Of a stretch of DNA of 64,000 nt, positions 48,837 through 61,147 are shown piece after piece. Under the pieces are notes generated by a model, which worked only from the letters and a program-made list of their open reading frames with translations, did not search any database and was not told the DNA's origin. The DNA is from Coriaria nepalensis. Lineage: Eukaryota; Streptophyta; Magnoliopsida; Cucurbitales; Coriariaceae. Every line of letters starts with the position of its first letter. Within the stretch, counting starts at the first letter, position 1. The stretch is from NCBI GenBank assembly GCA_027186245.1, contig CP114487.1, positions 4,025,001 through 4,089,000 on the forward strand. The letters are read 5' to 3'. Made by a program: the position numbers and the translations under genes.

Positions 48837-49813
48837 AGTATAATTCGTTTTTCACCCCTTCCCCATGAATTCCGTGATGTGTTTAAGAAATTCAAATTCT
48901 GTCTCTTTTCCTAGGAGGAACATATATGCATGCATCACCTATGCAGATACGTACGTTGATTATTTTTCTACCACAAGCAATTTTTGGTCCTTTTACTTTT
49001 TTTTTATTTAAAATATTCGAATCCCGACTAGATTTTGGTGATTCGGATCCCAACCTCATTTTGGGGGTAATATAGGGTATTCAATGCACTATTTATCTTG
49101 ACAGGCCACATTCTATGTAAGAAGGAGAAAAGAAGAAACTTGAACTAAAACAAAATTCAAAGAATAGACCAAAGACGTGGATCAAAGGAACAAGTAAATC
49201 ATGATCAACATATATACCAAATCGTCAAAGAGGTTTTGTTAAGTGAACTCTTCATCAAGAAAGTAATGTAAATAACACCACGTTTTACTAGTTAAGTTGG
49301 ATAACACCCAAGAGTCAGCCTATCAAATACGAATAGAGCCGACCCTAATAAGTCCTCTTCGACCATTTGATTAGTTTCTCCCTTTAAGTATTTTAGAAGT
49401 AATCTCATCCTTTCGTTGTTTGTGAAAGTGCAGAAGTAATCTTATCCTTTCGTTACCTGTGAAAGTGCACTGAAGAAATGCTCTCATTCCGATAACCTCG
49501 ACCACGAACCAACAGCCCAAATGCATTAAAAAGGAATGCAATCCGTAATTCATACACGTAACACGAGCGTTAATTCATAGACATTTCTAGACAGATAAAT
49601 AAGATAAATTTTAAATAAAATAAGATGAATTAATAACAGTTTATGAATTACAACTCATCTAAAGTTTAATCTCTCCATTATTATTGCTCATTAATTATAT
49701 TGAAACGAATAGAATGGCAATTTCTCTCATCTAAGATCTATATTTTATAATTTTGATAAAGTTTCTTCGACTTTTCTTGGTTCCCAAACGCGTATTTTCT
49801 GGCAGCTGGCTTT
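48837..49813. other. Intergenic DNA downstream of the JAZ gene
   Basis: No gene is supported. A segment near 49385-49465 has a duplicated CTCATCCTTTCGTT...GTGAAAGTGCA motif, two copies about 50 bp apart. Part of the right end is the JAZ 3' UTR. Confidence 0.5.
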
Positions 49814-51475
49814 CTAGGTGGAAGATGCATAAGGAGAAAGCGAAGTCAACCTGTTCAAATATATATATATATATATATATAATAAAAAGGTATTATTAAT
49901 TCGACTTTAGAGAAACTAATGGAAAAGAGTAAGTAAATAATTAACACAGTAAAAATAAAATAAAAAAATGTAAAAATCTCTTCCTACATTTTGTTTCGTT
50001 GGGAAATGAAAAGTGAAAAGTAATACGTCATGCATGCAAAACACAAATTTTCCAATTCCTTACCAATTCTTTTACACTCTAAAAGGCCAAAACAAACCCT
50101 AAAGGCACCGTTGAAACCCTTTTAAGTAAACAAATGCGAAATGACCAGTACAGAAACAGTGAACAACTTTCTTTTGCCTATATCAAGGTTTTGACTACAT
50201 TTTAAACGTGTTAATATTAATGGCAAAGACACAATTAGACCTCCACTTTCGTTTCCGTACCAATAACTACAACAACAACAGAACTTTATTCTAAGCTACC
50301 TTTTTTTTTTCTTTTGATGTGATCTCGGCCATAAATCTACGATCACCCGTGTGATTCCACGTATACTTTATAAGAGGAGTTGGATCATTTTCAGACCGAT
50401 TCAGTCAACATCTTTGATTTGGTCAAATATGTCGATTGAATCATAGTTCCAATTACGGACTTATTAACTACTTAGCTTTCCTAATTGTATTTAGGAAAAA
50501 ACATTCTATTTTCCTAAAAAATGAATAAATAAATAAATAAAAACTATATAATTGTGAGTATTTTGTATGAAGAAAATGGATCAGTTTTAACTAATTACCT
50601 CTCCTTTCGCTTCTCTAAAAATCTTTGCAGTGATTTCCTTCTTGCCTTAGGCAGATCTGCAAAACCCAATTAGCGATCATTAATGTATATCGTGTTATCT
50701 TTCTTAAAAAGAGAGAAAGTAAATATATAGTAATAAGTTTTGAGCGGTGAATAATAAATTACCACCGTCAAGGGAGTCTAGCAGTTGTTGCTGGTTGCTT
50801 GAAGAAACTGCAAGCCTTTCATCATTCATTTCTTCAGATTCAGTTAATCCGGAGCTTCCTTTTGCCGCAAGCTTCATAAGGTTCTCAGCCTATACCCACA
50901 AAAACACTTTTATTAATTAATTAAATCACCAAAAATAAATAAAAAAATCAAGCTTTACATCAAATCGGTGCTGAATGCTGAACCAAGTCAAAACTACCTT
51001 ATCCGGAGAAAGATCAAAGACGGCGACGGTTCCGTTGTAAAATATGGTCATAGGAGCTGTTTCACGACCATTTTCCGAACAAGGCCTAAAAAAAGGAAAA
51101 AAAAAAAAAACAACCACCTTAAAATAAAAAAAATCCATGTGAAATTACAGAAGATGACATGATCATGGCCACTTGGCCAGCATGCATGCAGCACCTGAAG
51201 GCAGGAGAATATTCAGGCAAGTTGTGATTGGAAGGAGTACTCCTATCATTGGTACTATTGCTGTTGCTGTTCAGAGAGACAGAGGAGAGAACAGATTTGA
51301 GAAGGCCAGGGTTAATTTTGGAAATGGCGGTTTGAAAGCGGCCTGGGACGGCGGCTCCTCCGCCGGAACGGTAGCTTCTCTGTCGATGAAGAAGCTTCTG
51401 GAACTGAGAAATATTAGAATCTGCCTGCTGTTGCTTCTGGGCGAAGAAATCGAGCTCAACGGTTGCTCTAGACAT
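49814..51475 (-). CDS. JAZ (TIFY) jasmonate repressor, JAZ10/TIFY9-like
   Basis: Five exons on the minus strand (51475-51195, 51085-50998, 50889-50766, 50656-50599, 49850-49814) give 195 residues. The N-terminus MSRATVELDFF and FQKLLHRQRSYR...FQTAISKINPGLLKSVLSS match the JAZ10-type N-terminal region, which in Arabidopsis acts as a cryptic MYC-binding domain. The TIFY (ZIM) domain is in exons 2/3 (PMTIFYNGTVAVFDLSPDKA) and mediates dimerisation and NINJA binding. The Jas motif is split between exons 3, 4 and 5: DLPKARRKSLQRFLEKRKER, then LTSLSPYASST. It binds COI1 with JA-Ile and MYC factors. JAZ proteins repress MYC-type regulators until SCF-COI1 degrades them. The ATG at 51475 is chosen over an in-frame ATG seven codons upstream because it fits the family. 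Confidence 0.95.
49851..50598 (-). other. Jas intron of the JAZ gene
   Basis: This 748-bp intron interrupts the Jas motif after KRKE plus the first two bases of the Arg codon. The donor reads AG|GTAATTAG, so retention would read Arg and then TAA, giving a protein without the terminal LTSLSPYASST. The Jas intron and such truncated, JA-resistant isoforms are known for several JAZ genes, including Arabidopsis JAZ10. An AT microsatellite lies at about 49860-49881, near the 3' splice site. Confidence 0.85.
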
Positions 51476-53540
51476 TCTTACGAATTCGAAAGACAAGAAG
51501 AGTACAAATTCTAATTACTATATATGTGTATAAATAATTATATCACAAGTATGGTATGGTGTTTGTTTGGAGGGGTAGTTATGTAAAATAAGAAGGCACG
51601 GGGTACATGAAGGGTAGCATCCAGATTTTTGGCGCCGCACGTCTTCCACGAGGGTGTCTAATGTCTTCAATAAAAGAGGCAGTTCATAGTTGCATTGTCC
51701 GACGTCGTTTTAGGATTTGAATAAAATAATACTTATTATTATTATCAGTTAGGTAAAGTTCCTGAAATTCTTTTTTATTATTATTATTTTCTTTTGTAAA
51801 ACTAAAGATTGTAGTATTTATCACTAAATTCTCTTCTTATCTAGAAAATCAACCGTTCCTATCAATCGAACCCATGCCCTAAAGCAGATTTATTGGATTT
51901 CAAAATTTCACTCCCAATGCAAGTACTTGCAATAGATATTTAGTAGTTTTTTAGACTTTAAATCATTATTACTTTATTATTTATTTATATTTATTTAATT
52001 AAATAAAGTTTAAAGGGTAACATAATTCGTATAATTTCATTTGGATTTCATGAACCAAATTAAAAAATAAAAATAAAAAAAAAACAAAAAAGCATCTAAT
52101 AAAAGGAGAATTTATCTATATATACTAAAAATTCCAAAAAATTCAACTAATATTTACTATAATAATAATAATAATAATTATTATTATTATTTATATGCTA
52201 CTTTTCTATTATTTAGATACTCTTTCCATGAAATTAAGGATGTGGTGTTTTTTTCCTTGTTTTGGGGGATGAAATCAAACATGATGACTACTTCCGTCTT
52301 ATATTGACTATCAAGGGCCAAGTGGGTTGCCCAACTTGGTTTTTTGTTATTGAATTTTGAAGGAAATAAACATAAGTCTTATTTCTTTGTTTTTGGGTAT
52401 TTGAATGTTTCATTGTAAATTGATTTACTTTCTTTCTAGATGCCATTCTTGTGAACAAAAAAAGAGCAGCAATTCCTTGATGACACGGCATAGCACCATA
52501 TTAGCTAGCACATGCTCCAATTTGGCTCTATAGAAGTATCTACGTTTCGGACCCATTCCACGTAATCTGTGACAAGTAATTAAGAGTAGAGCACATGTCA
52601 TAATGAAGATGACCTTTTTTTTAATTATTTAATTATTTATTTATTTATTTTTAATAACGATGATGGTGAGAAGAAAGATCAAATACTAGTAGTATGTACG
52701 ATTATGAAATACAGCCGGATAGCACAGATCAAAGGAAGGCACATTTTGTACGGAAAAACTAAGGACAAATTAACCCCCATCATTTCTCTAAAATTTCTCT
52801 AAAATACTAGTATCTACATATACGATTATTTAAATGTAATTAAAAAAAAAAAACAAACAATTCAAGGAAAACTCAAAGGAAGCACGCAATCTATGCACGT
52901 ACTAAGAAGATACACAATAAATACAACATATTATACTTAAAAGGAAGCGCAATTCATGCACGTAAAAAATATATAAATTATATAAATAGAGGTGACAAAT
53001 TAAGCACAACGTAAAAGTTAAATAATTAGTTTCATTCCTTATATTAGAGAAACGAAAAAGAAAGACAAAATGATATACAAGTACGTGTTTAGTGTTTTAG
53101 TAATAATCCAATTCAGATAATTTTATTACCTATTTGCTATGTATGCATTCCATATGGATTCTGCTATTGAATCCCTAATATGGCATTCTCTTCTAGGATC
53201 TAGCTTCTTCATCATTCATTATATCATCACATGGCTCCACTATGCTACCCCTTTGGGAAGCTCACAATCCACCTCATTGAGTATATATCATTATCAGCAT
53301 CCGCACCTAGCAACTAGTTATGTAAAATGCAACAAGCCAAAATGATCGAATTTTGGGTCTTAATACAATAATGTCGCTCAGTTCCATTTCATATATTTGG
53401 AAATCTTTTTCTAGTACTTACTTTATAAGGATTTCTTATTCAATAAAGAATATATTTTAAATCATCAATTTCTAAATACGGAAGCGATGAATTACATCTT
53501 GATCACTCATAATTTTCATATACAACATCTCATAACCAAC
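51476..53540. other. JAZ upstream region and AT-rich intergenic DNA
   Basis: Just upstream of the JAZ start the minus strand has TATA-like TTATTTATACACATATATAG (about 51535-51516). CGCACGTC near 51634-51641 is a G-box-like core (CACGTC) that might serve MYC or bZIP factors; this is weak. Beyond 51720 I see only AT-rich DNA, and an ORF at 53139-53345 with no recognisable product. Confidence 0.4.
52158..52193. repeat. Palindromic ATA/TAT microsatellite
   Basis: A run of AAT units changes to ATT units at its middle, making a perfect inverted repeat that could form a cruciform or hairpin. Confidence 0.85.
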
Positions 53541-53990
53541 GGTTTACCCCTGGGCTAGGGCTTGTTGAAATGATGTCAAAGCATAAAACCCAACATATAA
53601 GATATCATGGTGATCTCAAATATAAGAACCATGTGTAATATAATCACTAGATAATACTCATTAATAATCAATATTAATTACCATTAAGAATTATTTGAAT
53701 GTCATGTTTGGTATCCTTAGTCTCTACTATGCACCCACATAATCATCATGATGTTATACTAATATTAATGGTCATGAGAACGGCCACCCTAAACATTTTA
53801 TGTGATGAACTATGTAATTATCTATTCGAATCATCAAAACATTTTACATGATGAACTATGCAATTATTTATTCACATCATTAATGTCCATTCTTCAGATC
53901 CTATGACATTGAAAAATTCGTTTTTTAAGTTTTAAGCAATTTGAGTCTCAATCAGAATGATCTCTATCATAGTCTTCAAGTGCTTAAAAC
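53540..53990 (-). mobile_element. Repeat copy related to 19144-20000, inverted
   Basis: The reverse complement reads GCACTTGAAGACTATGATAG, then GAGATCATTC, GTCATAGGATCTG and so on. It aligns, with gaps, to the start of the LTR-like block at 19144 (GCACTTGGAATCATGATGG, GAGATCATGC, GTCATAGGATTG). No coding is seen. Confidence 0.6.
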
Positions 53991-54559
53991 ACTAGACTTT
54001 ATCATTATATGCATTTATAGAACATAAGATATTAATTCTAACATAGTTAATAAACATATAAATAATAATTGATTTTCATAATGACAATTAATAATAAAAA
54101 TTATTGTCTTGCTAATATATATAGAAATGCAGTATCATAAAGTTGTTTTCCCTATCGGGTAAGACTCTATTAGCTTGACAAGCATATACTTTCAGGTTTT
54201 CCTTAGGACCCAAACTCATCAGCTTTCCTAGATGGGAGTAGATTCATTCCTTGTCCCAATGTCCTTGTATGTCCCTGTGTGTAAATCTCGACCATCCTTC
54301 TAGATCCAATAGTTAAAATACGTGCCATAATTGAAAGACCGAGAAAATTTTCTTTTATGTGACATGTCAAAATCACTTTCAGATCGAGTTTTTCAAAATC
54401 ACATTCAGCATGACATTTTTTAACTTTTCCTAGACAAAGCTTCCTTCCCAGACCGATATCTTTGAATTTTTTTAGCCCGGCTTCAATTTTTTCCTTCACA
54501 AACTAAGTTCTTCAACTTTCTTCATAGACCAACTACTTATCTTTATCATCCTTCCCAGG

Positions 54560-55560
54560 CACATAGATATGGACGACCTCGCAAAGAAAGTCGAGACTGC
54601 TGTAGGAAGACGTGATGGCAAGGAAGAGACTATGGATTTATATGGTTTTTCGTACGCTTTCTTATTGCTCTTAATTAGACTTAATTAAAAAGTATGTTTG
54701 TTAACCAATTTTATCTTTATTAATGTTTTTTAAATTACATTACAAGTATGGGCTTTTCAAATTATTCCCAACCTTGGAAACAAATTTGCGATTCGTTTGG
54801 AAAAAACGATTAGACCACAAATCCTTAATTAGGGAACAAAAAAAAAAGGGTACGCAAATATGTTTATGCTGTCGTGCGAGAAGATCAATGAGAGTTTGGA
54901 TAAAACAAAGGTTGGTTAGCACTTATGGTTTTTTTTTTTTTTTGTAATTACTAAGTATATATGACCTTCACCAAGTTTAACATTAAATATATAGATTATA
55001 ATGCCTGGAATCTTAAGATCATCAGCAGAAGAGGAAGTTGAGTCTTATATCAGCATTGTCCCTTTCAACGATGAGGAGAAGGATATAAATATCAATCGTG
55101 TAAGAGCCGCATTAGATCACCCAGTAGAGTAAGAGGAAACGGTTCAACAAGATGACATATTTTGAGATGAGGGGGAAGAAGAGGGTAGTAGGGAAGAAGA
55201 TGTTCGGGTGATTGAGGAGGAGCACGAGGGACTCGAGGAAGAGCGACGACCTCCACCTTCTCCGAAAAGAAGAAGAAGTAGGCAAAGACCTTTAACTGGT
55301 TAGCTGCAAGAGTTCATCCATAGAATAGAAGGGAAATTTGATGATCTTGCTCAAAGATTAGGGGCTAGAGCATGTTGTCGAGGCAATCAATCAGAAATTA
55401 GATCATGTTGTTTACTCGCCCTTTAGTGAAGACGATGACAAACGTTCACAACAGGGCTCAGTTGGTCATGATTGTTTTCATGACAACCTTGCAGGTGTAG
55501 GTGCAGCTAGCCCTACCGATGTCCCAACATCTAACCCCGGTAAGTAATGGTTTTTAAAGT
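54560..55560 (+). pseudogene. DUF1985/Ulp1-type transposon-associated gene fragment
   Basis: 54571-54654 reads MDDLAKKVETAVGRRDGKEE, then TMDLYGFSYAF. After an AT-rich intron-like gap, 54744-54916 reads QVWAFQIIPNLGNKFAIRLE, then KTIRPQILN and a stop. 55020-55300 is acidic and then basic (DEGEEEGSREEDVRV..., RRPPPSPKRRRSRQRP). The DLYGFxxAFQVWAFxxIP pattern resembles DUF1985 proteins found with Ulp1-like proteases in plant MULE/CACTA elements. In-frame stops show that it is broken. The family call is from memory of the motif and is tentative. Confidence 0.5.
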
Positions 55561-55612
55561 ACTCTTCTTAATATTATTTATATATTGAACTACTTAATAA
55601 TATTAAGCTAAT

Positions 55613-55860
55613 TATTCATGCTTTAAACTATGTAGGAGTGGATGCTCCCCACTACCGATTGACGTCCTGGAAAATGTACCTACGGGTGATGTCTCGGTAG
55701 TTGGACTCGGACCCTATAAGTTATTAACTTTTTAATAAGTCTCATATTTTATTCTTCATATGAACTAATTATTTAATCTCTTAATAATTTTGATTTAATT
55801 ATTCATGTTTTAAACTATGTAGGTATGGATGGGGCCTTCGACCCATCCACACCGATGAGG
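55613..55860 (+). repeat. Two exon-like repeats in the DUF1985-like region
   Basis: ATTCATGCTTTAAACTATGTAGGAGTGGATG at about 55613 recurs with changes at about 55800 (ATTCATGTTTTAAACTATG, then TAGGTATGGATG). Each looks like an intron end and exon start, with a period of about 187 bp. This suggests local duplication of a small exon in the ancestral element. Confidence 0.6.
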
Positions 55861-55939
55861 ATACTCATGGAAGTATTCATACCGATGGTACCACGAGCAA
55901 TAAAATGATATATGTTCATCAATTATATACATAATAAAT

Positions 55940-56161
55940 CATGATAAAATATTACAATTAAATGAAATTATAGAAAAAGAAAAAAAATGCCAAAAACTAA
56001 AAAACTGAAACTGGTTTCGATCGAAACCGGCTGGTCTATTATTGGTTTGGTTATGGTCGATTTTTTCGATGAAATCGGTAAAAGCCCGATTCGGTTGAAT
56101 TTTTGATTTCGGTCGGTTTGGGTTTGGTTTTACTAACAACCGATAATTTGCTCATCCCTAG
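55940..56161. mobile_element. hAT-like terminal repeat fragment
   Basis: Multiple GAAATCGG / TTCGGTT / CGGTTTGGTT motifs lead to the end TTTGCTCATCCCTA, the inverted form of TAGGGATGAGCAAA seen at 14465. Only one end of the element is visible here. Confidence 0.45.
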
Positions 56162-56169
56162 AGAGAACC

Positions 56170-57010
56170 ACCTGTGAAAAGTAGAAAATGGTAAGAAAAT
56201 TGTAAATGTTAGGACCAATTAATTACCTCTTTTAGTGAAGAGGTGTGCGAGAAAACCAAGAGGGCACGCATTAGATATTTAAAGTTGGAGACCTAAAGAG
56301 GCACGATTTACTGCCACCCCTCAGACTGCGTGTGGTAAGGGGCTATCTGTAAGGCCAGTTATACAAATGCCTAGCCTAAAGGTTAGATCAAACCTATAGG
56401 AATTATGAATCGCATAAGGAAGGGGGCAGTTACGATCGAGCAAAGAAGCCCAACGACATCTTGATCGATACACAAGCAGAAAGCATAGCCCATTAAGTAA
56501 GTAGAACCATAGAGCTATTCCCCCACATGGAAAGGAGGGTGTGAATTAGACATTGGGCTTAGCCCATGTGTGAAAAGAAATAAATCAGATAAAAGGAGAT
56601 ACAATATAATGGGGAGCATATCTTCTTACTGATACATTGCAAGAACAATGGCCCAGTGGTGGCGTAGAGCACTACCACACGAACACGTCTCCAATTAGGA
56701 GAGGCCAATAGGGAAATGAGCCGGATCCTTGCTCTACGGCAAAGCAAACACTTAAGAGCCTTTCAGGACAACACACTCTTTTCTTACTCTTTATTCTACA
56801 CTTTTGATTATTAATGTTTTATTACAGAGCGATAAGCTCATTCGTACCTCCCTTTCATCTTCTCTGACTAACTTATCTATCAGAAGGGATTTGTCCGATA
56901 CAATTCCTAGCACCTGTTCCTATTTCGTATGTATAAATCAATCTTTGCTGAACAGACATACTATCAGTGGCTCGGTATGAAGGTCCGGACCAAATCTTAC
57001 AACAACAAAG
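56170..57010. mobile_element. Probable LTR fragment
   Basis: Non-coding sequence with a CT-rich leader-like stretch (56765-56930) resembling the R-U5 part of plant gypsy LTRs. No primer site or inverted termini could be fixed, so the call rests on general appearance. Confidence 0.3.
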
Positions 57011-60000
57011 ATGTTCCAACAAAAATATTGTATATGTTTTAATATCATGTTAATTAACCATTCGTCACTTCCCATTTCCCTCAATCCCTTTTTTTTTTCC
57101 TTCTTTTTTTTTCCTGCAGCTCAAAACAAAATCATAGCCATAACCTTGTCCACAACGAACTGATGAATTTATTTGACGATCTGAGTAGCTAACATGCATG
57201 AGTTCAGACAATTAATGACTTAAGGAAAGCCTGATTTCTTACAAGAATTATTTGCTTATCTGTTATGTCTAGAAGTGGCCTGTGTTCATGTGATAACTTC
57301 ACAAAGCAATAAATCTATACAGGTCTTATTTTATATTAGATCAAAATGGGATTAAGAGACCGAGGCTGCAGCTGCTGCAATAGCTACCCAAGCCATGCCC
57401 TAAAATAGTGGGTATTAAATAGCGAAGCTACGTACCTGGTTCCTTTGGGATTGGTGGACCCCCAAACCCAAAGTATGATACCTTTCCCCCAAGCCATGCC
57501 CTAAAATAGGTGTTATGAATTATTAATATAAAAATTTATGAGTTATCTCTAACCATATTATTCACAAGTTATGATTTGTCATAGAACAACTTATTTAAAA
57601 AATTAATTTAATGAATGAGAGAATTTTAAATTTCTATATCAATTTTTTTTTCCTAACAAATATGGAATGGATGTATCAGAATTACATCTTATATTCAAAA
57701 TTCCTGCCATATTTTTTACTTCGATCATTTCACGAATTTTCATTTTATCCGTCATTGTAAAGTGTATATATAGTATCAATCTATATTGAAAAAGCATTGA
57801 TTCATATATTATGAAATTTCCAGAACTATCAGCTTGAACTTACAATTCTTTATATAGTCTATTTTCACAAAGCAAACGTATTTCTTATTGTCATCACGAT
57901 TTAAGATCATAGAAATTATGAAAGATAAGAATCTTGTTGACTTTGGTGCGTGGTAGAGGAATGATAGATGGAAAGTAGCCTATAGCTAGTATATGTGATT
58001 ATTGTGATACATATGAAAGAAGTAACCCCGACCTTCTTAGTGCGACTTTATATTATATGGTGAATATCACGATCATATGTGACTATGTGAGCAAATTGTT
58101 TTTGGATTAACCTAGTTTACATATAAATTATAGAGAGGATTAATAAGAATTAGTCATTTAAGTAGTTAATTTAAATAAAATAAAATATTTTAGTAATTTA
58201 TTCTCATTAACTCAACTCACAATTTATATGTGTATGAATTAGATCTATCAAAAAATATTTTGAGAAATCATAATGAGGAAAAAAAAAAGAAAAAATTGGA
58301 TAGATAGGGTCAAAAAAGAAGGCAACCTTTTCATTAACAGTAGATGGGATGCATTTGGATTGTAGGGTGAAGAGGGAAGCGAAGGGAAGGCCCATAAATT
58401 ATAATTCTAAGCATCTATTGCGTTTTTCATCTCCCACTTCCTCCTCTTATTGTCCCACCTGGTCGGAAGCCAGCCTGTGCGTCCTTTGCCACCTCTCAAT
58501 TGGGTAATTATTTGAAAATTTTGAATTAAATTAAATTCTCGTAAAAAAAAAAAGAAAATGATAAAAATTGTGTGTTGTATATAAAACTCTTTTTAATTCA
58601 CACTTTTACCAATTTCCCATTTTGGTAATCTTTTCACACTTTTGTGATAAGTTTTTAAAATTCAGTTTGAACTTATATTATTTCATTTCAACGCTATGTA
58701 AAATAGAATTTTTTTTTTCTCGCTCATTATAATAAAAATTTAGTTAATACGAACTTGGATTTTTCCGGTTTGATATTTAGTGGTCTAATTATTCACTTTT
58801 GAGTTTTTAAAATATCTATTAACTTAAATTTAAAGTTTTAATTAAAAATAGATTATATATAATATTAATTTTGGAAATTCCAAAAAGTTAATAAAGCTTT
58901 GTTAAAGTAACGAAAAGGAGGTTGAACGTCAATCTTGTGGGCCATCACAGTCAGTGTCAGAATTGGTTCGGGTTAACCTCAATCTTGCCAAGGTGACACA
59001 ATTCGGTGAATCTACGTCTAAGTAGGTTTCCCTCCGTTGTCCCAAGCTGAGGTGACCAGAGTTTCTCATATGTAAATATACAAGCACGTTGTTCTAGGAA
59101 GATGAAGTTGAAGACGAGTTGGGAGCACAAAAGGAGGAGAATCTCAACCTAGGGAGACCTAGACCAGACCACAGAGTCTGGGGCAAGGAGCCTTACATAT
59201 AATTAAAATACTCATTAACGGAATACACTGGATCCCAAAGCCGAGGAGATGATACTAAAAGGATACTCGCTAACAACTCGTTCATACCAAGCAATGGGGG
59301 ATATAAATTTACTCGAAAATGGAAGATGATCTCTGACTTGTAGACAATAGACTAGAGGATCCATTAAGAGTTATCCGCTTACCCATCATTTTGGAGCTTT
59401 AACTCTATTGAAGGAACCCACCAGCTCCAAGAATGTCTAGAGTTATCGCTCCATTAACAAAGATCTCCAAATAGTCTATTTTCTCTCTCTTTTCTTTTTC
59501 TTTTTCCATCATCCCTCCATGACATAAGAGTGGGCTATGATTGGGGTATATGATGATCTGTAAATTTGGATAATGTTAGAGTGGATCTGTTTTCAATATA
59601 AAGTAAATTATTTTTAGTCTAAACGGACTTTTTTTTTTCTAAACAATATGTTTTCGGTCTAAACAGTCTGTTTTCATTTTAAATAGTTTGGTTTCCATCT
59701 AAACAGTTTTGGTTTGTAATTTTTGGATCGATAATAGACCGACAAGCTTCATAATGAACAACTTACTAATTTAGAGCTCAAGCTCCATTAATGGAGTTCG
59801 AGCTCTCTCTTGTCTCTCTCATTTCCTCTTGATGAATGAGAAAGAAAAATTTTAAAAACAAATCCTAATATTTTCACCCACTCAAATTTAAAAAACAAAT
59901 CCTAGTTTATAAAGTTTTCAAAAGTTGGTCCATTTCTTAAAAATTTGTTGTTCATATGCCTAAAACCAATGCTCTCATCTTTCAAAAGGTGCCATGTAGA

Positions 60001-60518
60001 CGGAAGCGCTAAGGATTATCACTTGAGATCCTAGTATAAAAGCTCTTAATAGTCCTCCAAAAAGATTGATCAAAATTTTGTTAAGTCTTATTTTCCCACT
60101 CTCTAATTTTCTTGCACCATTCTCCAACAAATAGTAATTTTATCATAGAAGGGGATTTTGCGACCGCAAACCAACCAGCTTTTTTCACTAACTGATATAA
60201 TTATTTAAGTTTAAAATTTTAATTAAATAAATACGAAACTATTTTTAAAAATGTCTAGATAAATTGACCCTCAATCATTTTAATTAAAAATAAAACCTAA
60301 GAGGTCTCCTAAATAGTCAATGCTCAGGGCCGTAGGTCAGACCTACCTCGACATTTTGAATTCGACACTACATAGGGTATTTTTTTGGGGTTAACTCTCA
60401 GTCAGTATCAAAGACGTAGATGTTTCACTTTCAACGTTTGTAATTATCTAGCATGGGGCAAGGGACTAATCAAATATTAACACTTGGAATTATAACTCAG
60501 CTAACTAGGATACCCATT
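57010..60518. other. Repeat-rich intergenic DNA without a supported gene
   Basis: AAGCCATGCCCTAAAATAG occurs twice, at 57390-57408 and 57491-57509. A CG-richer stretch at 58900-59420 looks like old retroelement sequence but has no readable domain. The remainder is AT-rich. I see no host gene or RNA gene. Confidence 0.5.
59611..59710. repeat. 20-bp tandem repeat, five units
   Basis: Five consecutive 20-bp units (59611, 59631, 59651, 59671, 59691) share TTTT, then a variable part, then TCTAAACAGTTTG-like ends. The clearest are TTTTCGGTCTAAACAGTCTG and GTTTCCATCTAAACAGTTTT. They differ by several substitutions, so the array is old. Confidence 0.8.
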
Positions 60519-61147
60519 TGTTGGGGCATTTTCTGCCCTTGTTCAGCTACAGTTGAAGAGGAAGTCAAAGCTGGTCAAGTGTGGTCGGCCAAAGTCTGAT
60601 CTCACCCAAGAGTTAGGGAATTGGAATCTTAGTGCCGACCAGATCAGTTTGGCACTTTGATGCTTGAGCTTGCTCTAAAATCCTGAACTTAGATAGAGGA
60701 TTTGAGGACATGAAGAGAAGGAGTGATGACCCACTTGGTTTTCCCATTATGTAATGCAAAACTAAGATTATAGGTCAAAGGATAAGGATCCCCTAAAACT
60801 GGTTGTTGAGAGCAAATCTTTGACCATGTCAGTGTACAATAAAAAAAAATAACATGAGCACAAGCCACTACAATCAGGAAAAATAACATGTAAGGCCACA
60901 ACTGTGGTGATCCTTCATTAGATAGTATAAATATTAAAACACTAAACGGGTCAAAGGTGAATTATTGTTCACAACCTTAAAACTCTCTCCATTTTCCTAA
61001 GGGAAATGTCTCCTCCAAAAGCTAACTTAGGCATCAGATGGAATGTATAGGACACAACCCTGGCTTGCGCTTCCTTTTCATATGCATGAGTAGAAGTTTA
61101 TATGAGGACCATACTATTGCTCCTGGGACCAAATTTGAGCATCAACA
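60519..61147 (+). repeat. 5' LTR of a Ty3/gypsy element
   Basis: The block begins TGTTGGGGC and ends ATCAACA, so the ends form the usual short inverted repeat TGTTG/CAACA. It is followed at 61148 by GTTTGGCACCGATCGTGAGG, which fits a gypsy primer-binding site. The length is 629 bp. The matching 3' LTR is not in the window. Confidence 0.8.

Noticed and set aside
51173..51514. 113-codon plus-strand ORF
   Set aside because: Exact antisense of JAZ exon 1.
53139..53345. Possible small membrane protein ORF
   Set aside because: No family match, no splice or promoter context, AT-rich surroundings; chance ORF is the simplest explanation.
57010..60518. Possible tRNA or other RNA genes
   Set aside because: I looked for cloverleaf-like A/B-box patterns by eye and saw none that I could support; a tRNAscan-SE run would decide.
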